A stretch of 64,000 nt of DNA from Dermanyssus gallinae. Its lineage: Eukaryota > Arthropoda > Arachnida > Mesostigmata > Dermanyssidae. The stretch lies in assembly GCA_003439945.1 (NCBI GenBank), contig QVRM01005234.1, positions 426,498-490,497 of the forward strand, written 5' to 3'. Each line of letters opens with the position of its first letter. Positions within the stretch are counted from its first letter, which is position 1. The notes beneath the pieces were generated by a model. The model saw only the letters and a list, made by a program, of their open reading frames with translations, did not search any database and had not been told where the DNA came from. Shown piece after piece: positions 9,846 to 21,988 of this stretch. Both the position numbers and the translations under genes were made by a program.

Positions 9846-11100
9846 AGGCCCGCATAAAGAAAATTGAGGCGACCTATGCCAGGACAGTTCCCGACTTGCG
9901 GATGGCAACAATGGACATCGGATACCAATGTGTTCCGAAATGCCCTCCAGAACAGCGCCAAGGTAAGGAAAATAGTCGCCAAACAGCGCCAACAGCTGAT
10001 CAAATTTTACAGTAGTAACGGTTATACCGTATAATTATAAAGTGTCGCAAATTGCATTAGAGATTTAAGGTTACTGGCCCAGCGTGGTAGACCCTTGGAG
10101 AAGAACTCAAGCGCACTTGAGAAAACCCCGCTCAGAGTTCTTGCCACAGGAGAAAATGCTCATTGACATGAAGTAACCTAAAAGAACATGCACTGCAAAA
10201 ACAGCAAAAACGGTGAGAGAGGTGTTAACGTATCAGAAAATAGACTATCATAATACTGTTCGTCGTTGTTTACGAAGCCACAAGTGGCTTCGTAAACAAC
10301 GACGACACGTCGGTTGAGAAGAAGCTGGGACTGGGAACAACAGCAAAGTACGAAATACCATTAGCGGTTTCCAAATGTCCGGGCTGTTCTCATGCTGCAT
10401 GACCAACGCGGGCAGAAAAGAAAAGGAGTGAGAAAAGTTCTGGAATGTTTTTTGCACAGGTTGACAACCGTCATATTATTGGCAGACAGAACAAGAACGC
10501 AGATGAGGGAATGTAGTGAAAAGAAAATGGGCACTAACTCTATCAAATGTGGAGCAGAGGCAGCCGAATCCAACTTCAGTTCCCAAAGAGAGAACACGTG
10601 AGCGCAGCTGAAGAGGCCAAAAAGGAAGGACGGTTCCTGATTCCGAATATCATGTAGAGTACAACGATAAGGAACATAATTACTATCTTAGTTAGCTAGG
10701 CCCTCAAGGACTGCGGGTTGTTCACACTGAAAAAGCCAAGGAATATAAAGGCGGTACTGAGCAATTGGTCTTAGTAGTTAAAAATAAGAATGTTACTGTG
10801 TTAGAAAATTTTGCCTGGTAGAACTGAGAGAGAAAATGTGCAGCAAACACAGCCGCGTAACCGACTTGTTAGAAAATATAGATAACGGCAGACGACGAAA
10901 GGCGAAGCCCAACAAAATGAGGCACCCGCAATACTTCAAACATTGCCTGCAGCAAACTAGGCAACAAGCAGTAAGAGCCCTTCCCCAGCGCCTCTTTTTA
11001 ATGGTTTGTAACGGTAATGAAAAGACTCAATAAAAATCGACCAAAAACCTTGCAGTTAACCAGCTCCTAAAGAAGGTAACGACCACGGTTCAAATGAAAA
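9846..11100. other. Unassigned stretch with a perfect hairpin
   Basis: Short open frames with no recognised domain. Apart from the hairpin at 10260-10305 I see no structure. Given the R1-like fragment directly after it, part may be a decayed retroelement body. Confidence 0.35.
10260..10305. repeat. Perfect 22-bp inverted repeat with a 2-nt loop
   Basis: CGTCGTTGTTTACGAAGCCAC at 10261-10281 is followed by AA and then its exact complement at 10284-10304; one more T-A pair extends the stem. No T-run follows, so it does not look like a terminator. Confidence 0.9.
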
Positions 11101-11122
11101 TTATCTAGCGTTTATACGGTAG

Positions 11123-11299
11123 GCGGCCTATGAGGTCCCCTTTCATCAGGCTGGCTACGGCGAAGACGACAAAAATGCCATAAACAAGGCCGCCAAGATA
11201 ATCTCGAATGCGTATGATCCGCGAGAAACTTTAGAACGGCTCCTCATGTCAGTAATAGAACCGATAGCGCTATTTGGCGCGTCGGCCTGGATCCGAGGT
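11123..11299 (+). pseudogene. R1-like retrotransposon RT C-terminal fragment
   Basis: An open 59-codon stretch includes AAKIISNAYDPRETLERLLM and SVIEPIALFGASAWI. It aligns with the minus-strand element at 24.7-26.1 kb (AKILPNIYGPSRTSRRRLVM, then SVAESIVLYGAPVWF), the thumb region after the RT core in R1-clade proteins. It has neither start nor end of a gene and stops where (TA)n and poly(T) begin at about 11299. It is a dead fragment. Confidence 0.65.
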
Positions 11300-11308
11300 A
11301 TATATATA

Positions 11309-11377
11309 TTTTTTTTCATTTTCAATTCTAACGTGGTTTATTTACGGAACTGCATTTCACAACGTTTAGGTTCTCGG
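11309..11377 (-). repeat. Retroposon 3' end with AATAAA and poly(A), copy 1
   Basis: On the minus strand it reads CGAGAACC, then TTCCGTAAATAAACC, then an A-rich tail. The same segment occurs at 22354-22436. A shared 3' end with polyadenylation signal and A-tail indicates an unidentified LINE or SINE. Confidence 0.6.
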
Positions 11378-11714
11378 CAAATAAAATAGTTAAAAAATAA
11401 AAAACATGATTCAAACAACGAAGTAGAAGATCACTCACGACAAAGTCTAAGGCGTGCTTTTTATAAGCACTTTACACAATCGCCGTTATAAAGTATCACA
11501 ATAACATCAAAACAGCAGCTGGTGTGTTTGATAGAACACGAACAACATGTAAGGCTACACACTTGTAAATATACGCACAAACGAAGTACACTTCACTAGT
11601 ACAGCATCTTCACAATTCACAACTATGGATAAAAACACGTATAAACATTACTACCTAAGCCGAGTGTGTGCCCCTATATACAAGCACAACAATCCTAATT
11701 CCGAGTTTACCTAG

Positions 11715-11718
<4 letters not shown>

Positions 11719-11771
<53 letters not shown>
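11719..11771. repeat. (TA)n microsatellite
   Basis: About 26 TA units, followed by AT-rich DNA. Confidence 0.95.
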
Positions 11772-11775
<4 letters not shown>

Positions 11776-11779
11776 TAGA

Positions 11780-12212
11780 TTTATTATTCGCTTGACATGT
11801 ATACCTAAACACATTTCACCCTTCTATATCAGGGCCGCGGCAACGTATATATTACCTACGCATTCATGTCATCAATGCATCCTCCTTCAATACCTGCTGA
11901 GTAATTGCCTTCCATTGGGACAAAATCTTCTCTGCGATATCGGCCTGATCCTTTACAGCATTTGGTCCTAAAGCTAGGGCACCGACAGGTCTAGATCTCT
12001 GACCCCTCCCCAAAGCTGTACATTCTTTTACAATATGTTCAATTGACTCATTGCCTAACCCACAAGCTCAATATGCTAAACTTTTCTTAATCATATATTT
12101 CACTCGCTGTATTCTTGTATCCAACACTGCTGCCCTGGCATCTGCCAATAGATCACTCGCTCTTGAGATATCGTATACCCACTCTACTCCGTTCATTTAC
12201 TGCTTTTCATTT

Positions 12213-12255
<43 letters not shown>

Positions 12256-12550
12256 AAACTCGATTTGGCCCCCATTGCCACTTTCCATTTGCCCGTACGT
12301 GCATTTTCGCCCTCAATTTCACTATTTCCTCTGAGATCCTCTGGGTAGAAAATAGTGAAAGCGTACCACATTGCTATCTATTATACTAAATTTCATTAGT
12401 TGCGAACTCTACTCTGCGATCCCACTTAGTTTCGACCCTTAGCGCCATATTTACCACCTGCATAGGTTTAACCCTTCTTTAACCCCCATCTTTAATTTGT
12501 GACATTTATAAGAATCCCTATTCCCCCTCAAGAAACTCTCTGGAGCAGTT
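11780..12550. other. Unassigned stretch with a (TA)n tract
   Basis: Holds a TA tract at 12217-12251. The open frame across it (12051-12389) contains poly-Tyr/Ile from the repeat and no recognised motif. Confidence 0.45.
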
Positions 12551-12554
12551 TAAA

Positions 12555-12602
<48 letters not shown>
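12555..12602. repeat. Compound (CT)n(TA)n microsatellite
   Basis: About nine CT units pass directly into about fifteen TA units, ending TATAGGGCCA at the start of an R1-like fragment. Confidence 0.9.
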
Positions 12603-12605
<3 letters not shown>

Positions 12606-12848
12606 CCAAATCAAAAAGTGGATAGACCGCCCGGCAGGGGAACTTAACTTTTTCCTTACGCAGTGTCTTACTGGCCATGGTGACTTTCAAAGTTATCTTT
12701 CGTATAGGCAAAGCTTCCTCGGTAACCTGCGTGCACTGTGCGGACGGCGTCGACGATGACCCCGAGCACACTCTCCTGAAATGCAATGGACTAGAGCAGT
12801 CAAGGACAACTGCCATAGCGCTGCTAAGATTAAAATGGTCCAGAAAAG

Positions 12849-12851
<3 letters not shown>
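12603..12851 (+). pseudogene. R1-like retrotransposon C-terminal zinc-finger fragment, between two (TA)n tracts
   Basis: The frame reads KKWIDRPAGELNFFLTQ then CLTGHGDFQSYL. After a one-base frameshift near 12702 it reads RIGKASSVTCVHC then DDDPEHTLLKC. It matches the tail of the element at 24.7-26.1 kb (EKWLNRPGGDMDFFLTQ, TGHGEFQSYL, RIGKAPSDTCMFC, DDAAHTLLEC). CxxC-x(n)-H-x(4)-C is the C-terminal zinc finger of R1-clade ORF2. (TA)n ending in GGGCCA lies on each side. The piece is too short to code for anything and is frameshifted. Confidence 0.8.

Positions 12852-12880
<29 letters not shown>
12852..12880. repeat. (TA)n microsatellite, right flank of the R1-like fragment
   Basis: TA run followed by GGGCCATG, repeating the GGGCCA found after the left tract at 12602. 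Confidence 0.9.
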
Positions 12881-12883
<3 letters not shown>

Positions 12884-13035
12884 CCATGTAGCATCACTTC
12901 AGGTCAGTACAATCCTTAGGGCAGGCGAAGGGCTTTTAATATTTTTGGAAACGATTCACATAAAATTTACCTAAATCCTTATATTCCGTGTCCCTATATA
13001 TATGTTAAACCCCATAGAGGCTCTCTCTTTCGCTC

Positions 13036-13088
<53 letters not shown>

Positions 13089-13102
13089 GAGAGAGAGAGA
13101 GA
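13036..13102. repeat. Self-complementary compound microsatellite (CT)n(TA)n(GA)n
   Basis: CT repeats (13036-13053), TA repeats (13053-13085) and GA repeats (13087-13102) form one palindrome; the GA arm is the complement of the CT arm. Confidence 0.9.
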
Positions 13103-13109
13103 AGCGACG

Positions 13110-13934
13110 GTTTAAACTACATCTCAGACACCTTAATAAATAAAGAAACTGTTCATTGTATTTTCAGCAATTATGTAAAGTACAGTCGAGCATGCTAATC
13201 CTACAAAAGGCAAACTAAAATGAAATTTAATAGCAAGCATATTTAATATAAATAAGAAGGTGTAAGATGGTAGCTATAGAGACCGTACTCAACTAGTATG
13301 TTGGGTTAAGAGAACTACTTTCTAGAGCAGATGCAGTAATGGCGAGGGACCAGTAGAGCCTTTGGTCATGTGCTAGACAAAGGGTTGTTTATCTGTCCTG
13401 TGTGCGCGACCGCTTTGAAGGTCACCAAGAGGTGACTCCGTAGACTGTTGAGTTGGATGTCAACAATGTAATATGCAAAGTTGGCCCGCTGCACCTGAGC
13501 GAAGGTCCCGATGACTTGGCGCGTCAGAAAATCGGTAAGTGAGCATCTACGATGCGCACCCCGCGGAGGCTTTAATAGAACATGCTTATAGCTTTGTAGT
13601 ACTTGTTTATAACTAATAGAACATGGTGCATAGCTTTAGGCACCTCGAGATTTTCTTTAGTAGAACTCCTATACGAGGTAACAGTACAACAGCTTATTGC
13701 TGATTGATTGCCAGTTAATTGTACAGCCTATTAGATACTTATAGATGCTTAAATATTTATGAGAACACGTTATTTAAGTAACGAAAATTGCAAATTGTCG
13801 TATGCACCGCAACGACCTGTACTATGAATCGCAGAGTAAGATGCTATCACTTTTTGTAGAAATTCCGTGTCTCAGCGCACATGTATCAATCGAAGTCACC
13901 CTCGCTGCAAGGTTTACAAGTATTTCTTGTTTGT

Positions 13935-13945
<11 letters not shown>
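13110..13945. other. Unassigned stretch
   Basis: No repeat, RNA or protein motif recognised. Only short open frames. Confidence 0.45.
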
Positions 13946-13947
<2 letters not shown>

Positions 13948-13968
<21 letters not shown>

Positions 13969-13969
13969 A
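13948..13969. repeat. (CA)n(TA)n microsatellite
   Basis: Short CA repeat running into TA. The open frame after it (to 14246) has an unrecognised 90-residue sequence. Confidence 0.8.
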
Positions 13970-14464
13970 CATTCTTAGAGGATTTGCTACTAATTGGGCG
14001 TATGAGAGGGGGATATCTGCCGCGATGCGCGGACAGCTCCGCCTGCCTACCGTTGAAGGTCGTGTCCTGCCACTAATTATCAAATACATGACCTCGAACG
14101 ACGGACGAGACATGCACAAGTTTAGATTCATTAACGCAGATACTGCAGTAATATCTGGCAATACTATGCAGGTTTCACCACTACACGCGGATATAATACG
14201 CTTGCAGGAGCGGGTTGGCAAATTAATTTTATGCTTGAGCAACTAGCCGGGTACTGGCGGTTGGGGGGGAGGGAGGGGGCGTGGCGTCGTGGGCTCATGC
14301 GTCGCATACGGATTAAGGGACGCGTTCCCTCTACCGGTCTGGTTAGCAACATGCTTTGCTTCGGTCTTTGCAATGGGCGCAAACAGTGGGGTTTTGCACC
14401 TTGTTACTCTCTCTCTTCTTCTCGTTGTACAAAATGCTCTGCCGCAGGCCGACGACACGTTGCA

Positions 14465-14497
14465 TATATATATATATATATATAAATATATATATAT
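14465..14497. repeat. (TA)n microsatellite
   Basis: TA run with one AAA interruption. Confidence 0.85.
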
Positions 14498-14949
14498 GTT
14501 TGTGTTCAACATGCGTGGCTGAACTTTCAAGCTCTGTTTGATGTGTCGCGTACACGTTTGTTCAATCCATGTTTAAAGATTGAACTTGGAAACTAACTAC
14601 TACTGACCAGGAGCACGAGCTGGAGACCGACATACAGCATACGGCTCTCCGTGTGAATCATTCCTTTCTTCTTCTGCGCACTCACAGACCTCACGTGAAA
14701 AACCCCATACACAGGAAACAAACAAAATAGAAGGATAGCGAAGGAAAGAAAGGCTAATAAAGGATCGCTTTGAATACAAATGATCTAGTGAATAGACAGT
14801 ACACACGACGAGTTTTACAACAAAGCACAAAGTCTTAACTTTGAATATAGCTCGCCTGGTAATAGTAAGTACATATTCAAAAACTGGACTAGTGTTGTAT
14901 AGGATTTGCTGCACTATGACTCTTACCACAGCTAATACTTGCCTTTGCA

Positions 14950-14950
<1 letters not shown>

Positions 14951-15031
<81 letters not shown>

Positions 15032-15046
15032 TACATACATATATGT
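14951..15046. repeat. (TA)n microsatellite, interrupted
   Basis: Long TA run with GA and CA interruptions at about 14998 and 15026-15040. Confidence 0.95.
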
Positions 15047-15049
15047 AGA

Positions 15050-16190
15050 CACGTGGTTCTTAATGTAAATTAATTAACATATTTGCGTCGTCTCCCTATT
15101 CTGCCTAGTTTTTATTTGCACATATGTAATTGTAGTTTTTCAGACGCCCTTCGTTTCTCTAGTCACCTTGCTGCGCATTTGCTTCTCTACATAGAAAACA
15201 ACAGCTTATCTCACTGATGACGGCTGCATGGCGACCTAATCCTCTCCGCTAGATGGTCTGCGGAAACATTTGAGTTGTGGCCGTTGAAACGAGACAGGGC
15301 CGACAAGCTAATCCAATGGACAGCATTACCACTGTATCACTGTATCACCGTCAGAGGATGCTGAACAGGTTGATTTTATAACTCCTCTCGAGCTAAGAGG
15401 ATATACGGAGCAAAAGGTCTGGCTGGCTCTCAAACCAACCACTCGCGTCAGGGGTGAGCAGTCGCAGCAAACACGCTTGTTTATCATCATGCATGGACAA
15501 AGTTGGAATATAGGAAGAAACAGAATCCGATAAACGGCTTTTTGAAATTGGCTTTAAGCGGATAAACCCTTTACAGCGCACACGAAGTATGTTCTATTGA
15601 CAAGAGCAAAAGGAAGCTGAAGGCTGGTCCTTTCGTGTTCGAGGCATATGTAGAGATCAAATCAGTTTCGTTCCAAAAGGCGTACGTTGTGTTCGTAATA
15701 CACACACGCCTTAGCCTGAGTTGCGTCTGCATAATCAAGTTTTACAATCTCTGCAAATTCTACTGTGCCATCATTAGGCCGCGTTACAGGGTAATTGGCA
15801 AATTGGGGCAATGTGATTTTTCAACAAGGCGGGCTTGATCTAGTTCAAGTCACCATCCTAATGAATATATCGACGCGATGCGCTAACGCTCTTGAGATGT
15901 AACTTCCAACCTTACTTACAGTGCTCTCGATGTATTTTCTTAGTACCTTGCAACGGCGCGGTAGTGCTATATATATTTATATATGTGGACACGGAAAGTA
16001 ATCGCGAAAGGACAGTACTGCAGCCACACACCGAGAAGGGGCAAAGAGGACGACTGGATTTTAGTGGGCGCTGAAGTCCCACGCGACCGTGGCATTAACA
16101 ACGACGTGGTGCGTCACGCATTAACCTTTTAAAACAAATACAAAATGATGTATGTGTACATTTTATCTTGAATAATGTACATATACTTTA
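15050..16190. other. Unassigned stretch
   Basis: Short frames only, no recognised motif. It precedes a decayed endonuclease/RT element. Confidence 0.4.
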
Positions 16191-16199
16191 CAACAGCTG

Positions 16200-17640
16200 G
16201 ATGGGAGACATAGAAGTTATCATGACAGAAGATAATTGTGTGGTTATAGAAGGCGAGGTGATAAGCCTGATGGAACTGACAGAGAAACTGATAGAATGTG
16301 TTTGAAATTTAGGTCAAGAACGCCCCACTGTAATAGTAAAAGATCTAAACGGGACATGCCCACGGCAATCTTCGAAGGTGCAATAGGGAACTCGGTCCAT
16401 GATGTGTTCCTAACCAATATGCCAGTGAAGCACGTGCATAGCCCGGGAAGGGATCACCAAATTGAGGGAAGGAGCTGATTGAACAGCCCACATGCCCCCA
16501 GAAGTATCTGTTGCCACTACCAGGCGTTACGAACGTCAACAAAAGGGAAAGCTCGCCTATCAATACCAGGCAGAGAAGCTGGCCCGCCTGAGACCTAACA
16601 TGAGGTCGCTAAGCGCGCAGCATTGGGATTCGTTAATCGACGACGAATACAACGCGAAACCAAGCATTAGAAGAGACCCAGAAGACGCAACAGAAGCCAT
16701 ATCTATCGGTCCGCAATACCCACAAGTGTCCAATCGACGCGTGTGCTGCTCAAGCTAATCGAGATTAGATTCCTAGGGCGTATTCTAAAACTATGAGCAA
16801 TATACTGCAAGCATAAAATCATTTAAGACGACGGGATAGCGGAGCACCCATGTATAGAACAGACAATCCGCTTCACGCAGGGCGACAGCTTAGCTCTCTG
16901 TGGTTTGCGCTGCCTACCGAGCCATAACCACCACCTGGCCGTAAAGACCGCCACGTGGTCGGAAGATCTACTGCTCGACAGGGGCAGCAGGTTTTACCTC
17001 TAGCAGGCGCTAGCTGTGTTGGCAGTGAGAGAAATCGGCTTTGAGATCTATATGGAGAATACAGAAGGTATGAAATTGAGGTACGCGGGCCGGAAGCATC
17101 AATTGCTTCGAGGTCTATACAGAGAATACAGAAGTTATGAAATTGAGGTAAGCGAATGGCACCAATTGCTTTATACGACCCTTGGCAGCGTAAGACCTGT
17201 ATTTCTGCAAAGGCTCTTAGGTATAAAGCTCACAAACTTCTGCGTATATCTGCCTTGTATTCGTTGGTAGGCATATGATATAACGTGTATTGCTTGTCAT
17301 GCTCTAGAGCGTATTACTAGCTGACCCCCTCGCCTTTATTCGTAGATCAGATTAGAAAGCAGTTCGCATTCCCAGATACCCGAACGTATCTTCAGTTAAT
17401 TGAGCCGCATGTGAAAAAAAATATTTACATTATTGACCCAGGGCATTACACCATAGAGGCAATGTCAAACTCGAAATGTAAAGACACATAGAAAGGTGCA
17501 CTTCGCAGTCTATAGGTTTCATCATACCTCTGTCAGACTGAGACTCACACGAGCCAAGTTAGAAAGATATCATAGTATCGAACGCACGCAGTAACCTCAA
17601 TAGCAGAACTGACACGGACATGTTAGTGGAATCCTTAAGT
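16200..17640 (+). pseudogene. Decayed APE-type non-LTR retrotransposon (same family as 56.6-59.0 kb)
   Basis: The 5' part looks like an apurinic-type endonuclease remnant: PTVIVKDLNG, then NSVHDVFLTNMPVKHV ending RDHQIEG, like the SDHxxI end of that domain. A linker frame follows (RLRPNMRSLSAQHWDSLI). From about 16865 the RT palm can be aligned with the copy at 57.1-58.9 kb: FTQGDSLAL matches AQGDNLSPL, and SEDLLLDRGSRFYL matches ADDLAIYGTSRFEV, followed by IGFEIYMENTEGMKLRYAGR. Later VRPVFLQRLLGI, then FAFPDTRTYLQLIE, match its thumb and tail. The RT N-terminal half is deleted, the YADD motif is lost, and stops are frequent. A 70-bp segment is tandemly duplicated at about 17040-17180. Confidence 0.6.
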
Positions 17641-17644
17641 GAAA

Positions 17645-19190
17645 CCCATTTTCCATACATGTGATGCATACATCAATGCACGTAGGATCTGTTGTTTGTA
17701 AACTAGTACACCGACAGAATCCTTGAATTCAACTATTGAAAAGGTGTCGAAGTACTACAATCCAATTGCGAGCCCGAAGGGGTGGGAAGAACATCGGTTT
17801 TTATGAGTTTGTCGAGTCCCATACTAGTCAGTGCTAGCTGCCGGTAACGCAGGCGGTTTACACATTTCAGAGACATTCCAAAAAACGTGTAGAACTCCAT
17901 GTTTGTGTACTGACAATTGTGGATTAAGATTGCGGTTTTATTAAAATAAACTGTGTATTTATTGTTTGAGATATTGTTCTACTTTGTTTGTTTTCGACAA
18001 GTATGTGGATTTGCACGTTGTCTGCATAACTTTTGACTGATAAGAGTTTGGACATCACATTTTCCAGTGAACCGCTGTATAATACAAACATGAGGGTCCG
18101 ACAATTTTGCAGTGCGTCATTTAGAGTGAAAGCCCCTTCATTTTGAATTTCTAGCAGTTATTTTTTCAATTATTATATTTAGAGAAATAGCCTTTTCTTA
18201 AGGGTGTTTTTTGTCGATACATGATGCCCGTCCCAGCATTAAAATATTGGCATAATTTGCAGAAAAATATGTATATATATAATTTAACAATTTAGGTATT
18301 TTCGCAGAAAATGTTAATTGAGATTTTTACTCCCATCCATGAGCCTTATATCTGCATGCTTTCATAAAGATATTTGGCACTTCGAATGTAAATACTCATT
18401 TCCGATATGAGTGCTCGGACGCACCCTCATGATCCTCACGAATTTAGCGCGGCTTGACAGTGCTCACGATATACTACAAAGTTGAAAAAAAATATATATT
18501 GCGTGCTTACAATATCGATCATCAGTAAGGCGTCGTAACGCTACCAACCAGTTCGCGATTAGGGTTGACATCACCTTTCAAAACATCTAAACTTTAATCC
18601 AGACAAGCCAATAATGAGGTGAGACGCATTAAAACCGGCGTATACGAGCTCAAAGGGTTCCTATTATTTCGTTCAACTTATTTGGTGGCCCTGTGACCCA
18701 TAAATAGTGTGACCACTAGGTGTGGATATGAAAACGAGCTTTTTTGAGGTTCGGGGAAAATGATTTATGCACACCCAGCGCAGATGCAAGTGTCCGGGCG
18801 TGAAGAAGCGCGTAGGTAGTGTGCAATGCTCGCAATTGCACATTGTATGCTCCTATGTCGGGTAATAACACCAGTGTCACGGCGTTTAGTAATATCACTT
18901 GCACACGAGCTCTGCAATTGTCTATATCGATCTTTAAACAAATTCCAGATACCCTGTATATATAAGAAAGAGTTAGAGGCCAGAACAGATATTGATCGCT
19001 AATGAGTCGACGTGTGAAACTTCATTCACCTGGTGAACAAAAATCAAAAATTATTCAGTCCAACATTGACACTGATAACATGGATATCAGTATGTTCACA
19101 TTGTGCACAATTCAGCGCAAGCATAAGTTCTTCGCGCTATATATTCTAGCGAATTGAATCTGCTCCCCGAAACACATATGCGGCTAGATA
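17645..19190. other. AT-rich stretch, no supported gene
   Basis: No open frame above 62 codons and no recognised motif. Minor TA patches near 18270 and 18490. Confidence 0.5.
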
Positions 19191-19195
19191 TATAA

Positions 19196-19197
<2 letters not shown>

Positions 19198-19239
<42 letters not shown>
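19198..19239. repeat. (TA)n microsatellite
   Basis: About 20 TA units, ending at GCGCGCAC. Confidence 0.95.
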
Positions 19240-19244
<5 letters not shown>

Positions 19245-19399
19245 CACATAAATTCCGGCAACCACCTCGCGCTGAGGTTGTGTCAACGAATGCCCCGACA
19301 AAAGTAACAACGACAACCTGCTTTTCGCCACGAGGACGGATGTCCCATAGCGTAGTAGTCGACGGCACCGCCTCGTAGCTTAGGCGACCAATGTTCGTC

Positions 19400-19900
19400 T
19401 AGACAACTTCGGCTAACGACTCAGTCAGCAGCGGCTGCTGCTGCTGCTGATGCACGCTCGTCTCGAATACCTCCCGAAGTCGAATGATGATGATGATGAT
19501 GATGACGAAGTGGCGTGCAGGGTTCTTTTCCCATCCTCGGACGCAACGTGTGTCTGGGACGACCGCCGGCGTCGAGGCAGTACAGTCTTGCGACTTCACC
19601 ATTATCACCATCACCACCAGCACCATCGGATGTTGCCTGCACTGCGGCAATGCATAGCGGCAAATACGTCGCTCGTGGGGTCCACGAGGGAAACGACGAA
19701 ATGCACTGCCGACGACCAACTTTACACAAGTTTTCGTCGCCGTTTCGAAACTTCATCTCCAAACTCGCCTTACTACTACTGGCTTTGCTTGCTTCTGCTG
19801 AGTTCGAGCGATGAATGTCGACCGAGTTGCCGAAGAGAAGTTGCTGAGCTTTTTCCCGCTAGGTATACTAAACTTGTTTACTTGAATGCGTATAGTGTCA
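19400..19900. other. GC-richer block with (GCT)n and (GAT)n, coding status unclear
   Basis: Contains a CTG run at about 19433-19450, a GAT run at 19485-19505 and CAC/CAT repeats near 19598-19625. The 153-codon plus frame at 19450-19911 is Asp- and His-rich from these repeats and has no recognised domain. It could be an exon or promoter of an unknown gene. Confidence 0.3.
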
Positions 19901-19914
19901 ATATTAGGTAGGAC

Positions 19915-21630
19915 TTCCCTACTTGGGGAATGGGCGGCGGGGGGCGATTGGGGGGTGCAGGCAGGCAGGGAGGAAGCTAAACATTTTTCACAACTTAAGC
20001 AAACATCCGCGCACTCGTGTTACATGTTCGTCTAGATACGCCTGGCCGACCATCAAGCAAATACACTGCTGCGAATAGCGAAACTCAGCCGCGTATTGCG
20101 TATTCAAGTTGTGGCGACAAAAAGTCCTACGCGATTATTTTTCTTAATATTATGCGTTTCGTCGTTGCCCCAGCGAGCAGGTAGTATCTTTATACGTTTA
20201 TCAAAGTGCTGACCGGAATTGGAAAACATAAGTTAATATTGCACATCGAGTTCGCACTGGCTTCATTAGAGAGTCTACAACGATTGCGATATACATAATG
20301 TCACTTGGTGTCCATACTGCAGATGTACTGAAAGTATCAAACCTTCTCTAGTATGATTACAGATAGTCCTATGCTCTATACGTTTCGCTTTCAGGTATTT
20401 ATCGCTAGCCCTTGTCTTTAGTTACCTAACCGTAACCGACTACGCGACGCTGTGCAATTGATTGTTGATTGCGATTTTGGGGTTTTGTCGGCATCATAGA
20501 GTTTGTTAAGTTTGCGCGGATTTCGTTGTTAAGCTACAACTTTTTTTGTTTGTTTATTCGATGGTGCGCTTTTGCAAATAACAGTTTAGGCCTTTCTTTT
20601 AAAAATAAGCGTATCCAAACTACTCTAAGCGCTTATCATGGAAAAGGTTTCTAAAACTTACACGCATCAGAAAACAGGCACAGGTGGTGCGAAAGGGCGT
20701 CACTTCTATTCACGATTCTGTTGTGCGGCCTCTACTTCTACGACCTCGAGAACACGGTGCAAACAGAACCGTTGTCGCATGTAACGCGCGTTGTGCAATT
20801 AATTCTAGTTAAGCCGTTTGTTTGACTTTTATCCGAATGGTGTTACATGTCAAATCTCTACACGGATGGACACTAACAGGTACTGACAGGTTAAAGACTC
20901 AAGGTCGGATCTGGAGACGTCGAACATCATCCATTGGCACAGCGCCATCCATTGTGTGTGTGCATACTCCCGTCCTCCACGAAGCTGACGGCACCCTTTT
21001 AGCCTGTAAGCCGCTGCTCCCACGGAGGTACGATCTTGAGTTGATGAAGTGACGCTTGTACTAAGCGACGTCATTCGGTCAACTGGATCTCAGTCAGGCC
21101 TGAATAGGTATTATATTTCAAAGTAAAGTCACACCTCATATAAACCGCATGCCGACCGCCATCAAGCCAAACTAATCGCAACAAGGTTTCCATGTGTTTA
21201 TCATTTTTTTTTTTGCGGCAGACCTTCTGTAGCAGCTATGTGCAGTCTCAATCACGTCTAGCTAACTGAATCCGTGCCTGTGATCACGAGCACAGCCTTA
21301 TAGATGAACACTGTCTTTTTATCCACACTAGTTACTTTGCACTGCTTTTAGTACCAACGTCGAAACTGACTTATTCAGTGAAGTTGGCTGTTCTACAACG
21401 AGCAAATGCATGCTACAGCAATCATTTTTTACTATTTAGTTCAATGACCTAAATTCGTTCAGTGACCTACACATAGTATAAGCGTCTTAGAGAGAGAAAA
21501 AACGGGAAAAAAGAGTAAATGACCGATTAATGCAACGTATCACATAACTTTAACCACTCTCACCATAGACATATCATGCCCACACGCATTTTTAAATGTG
21601 TGCTCTCTCGCTCTCTCCCTTTCTCGCTTG
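19915..21630. other. Unassigned stretch
   Basis: Mixed composition with short open frames on both strands. No protein, RNA or repeat motif recognised. Confidence 0.45.
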
Positions 21631-21636
21631 CTGCAT

Positions 21637-21639
<3 letters not shown>

Positions 21640-21673
<34 letters not shown>
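21640..21673. repeat. (TA)n microsatellite
   Basis: Pure TA run. Confidence 0.95.
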
Positions 21674-21677
<4 letters not shown>

Positions 21678-21988
21678 TGGTTTAGTTTCAATATAATACA
21701 TTATCAAACAATCATATTGATTTCACTCAAATAGAGTATGTACAAAATAGTTCATGTTATTATTATACATAAATACTTGTTGTTTTGCCGTTCCACCGAG
21801 AGAAAAAGTGTAAAGATTTTCGTTGCAGTGCCGGACAATCAACCGCGTGGTACTTAGCGCATTGCTGCGAGCAGAACCGACAAATATATAATACATTATG
21901 TATATGTTACACGTATCACGATGGATTAGCCAAGCCAATATGCCTAGCGGGCGCGTATTGTGGCTGTCACGTGTCCGTTTCGATGAGG

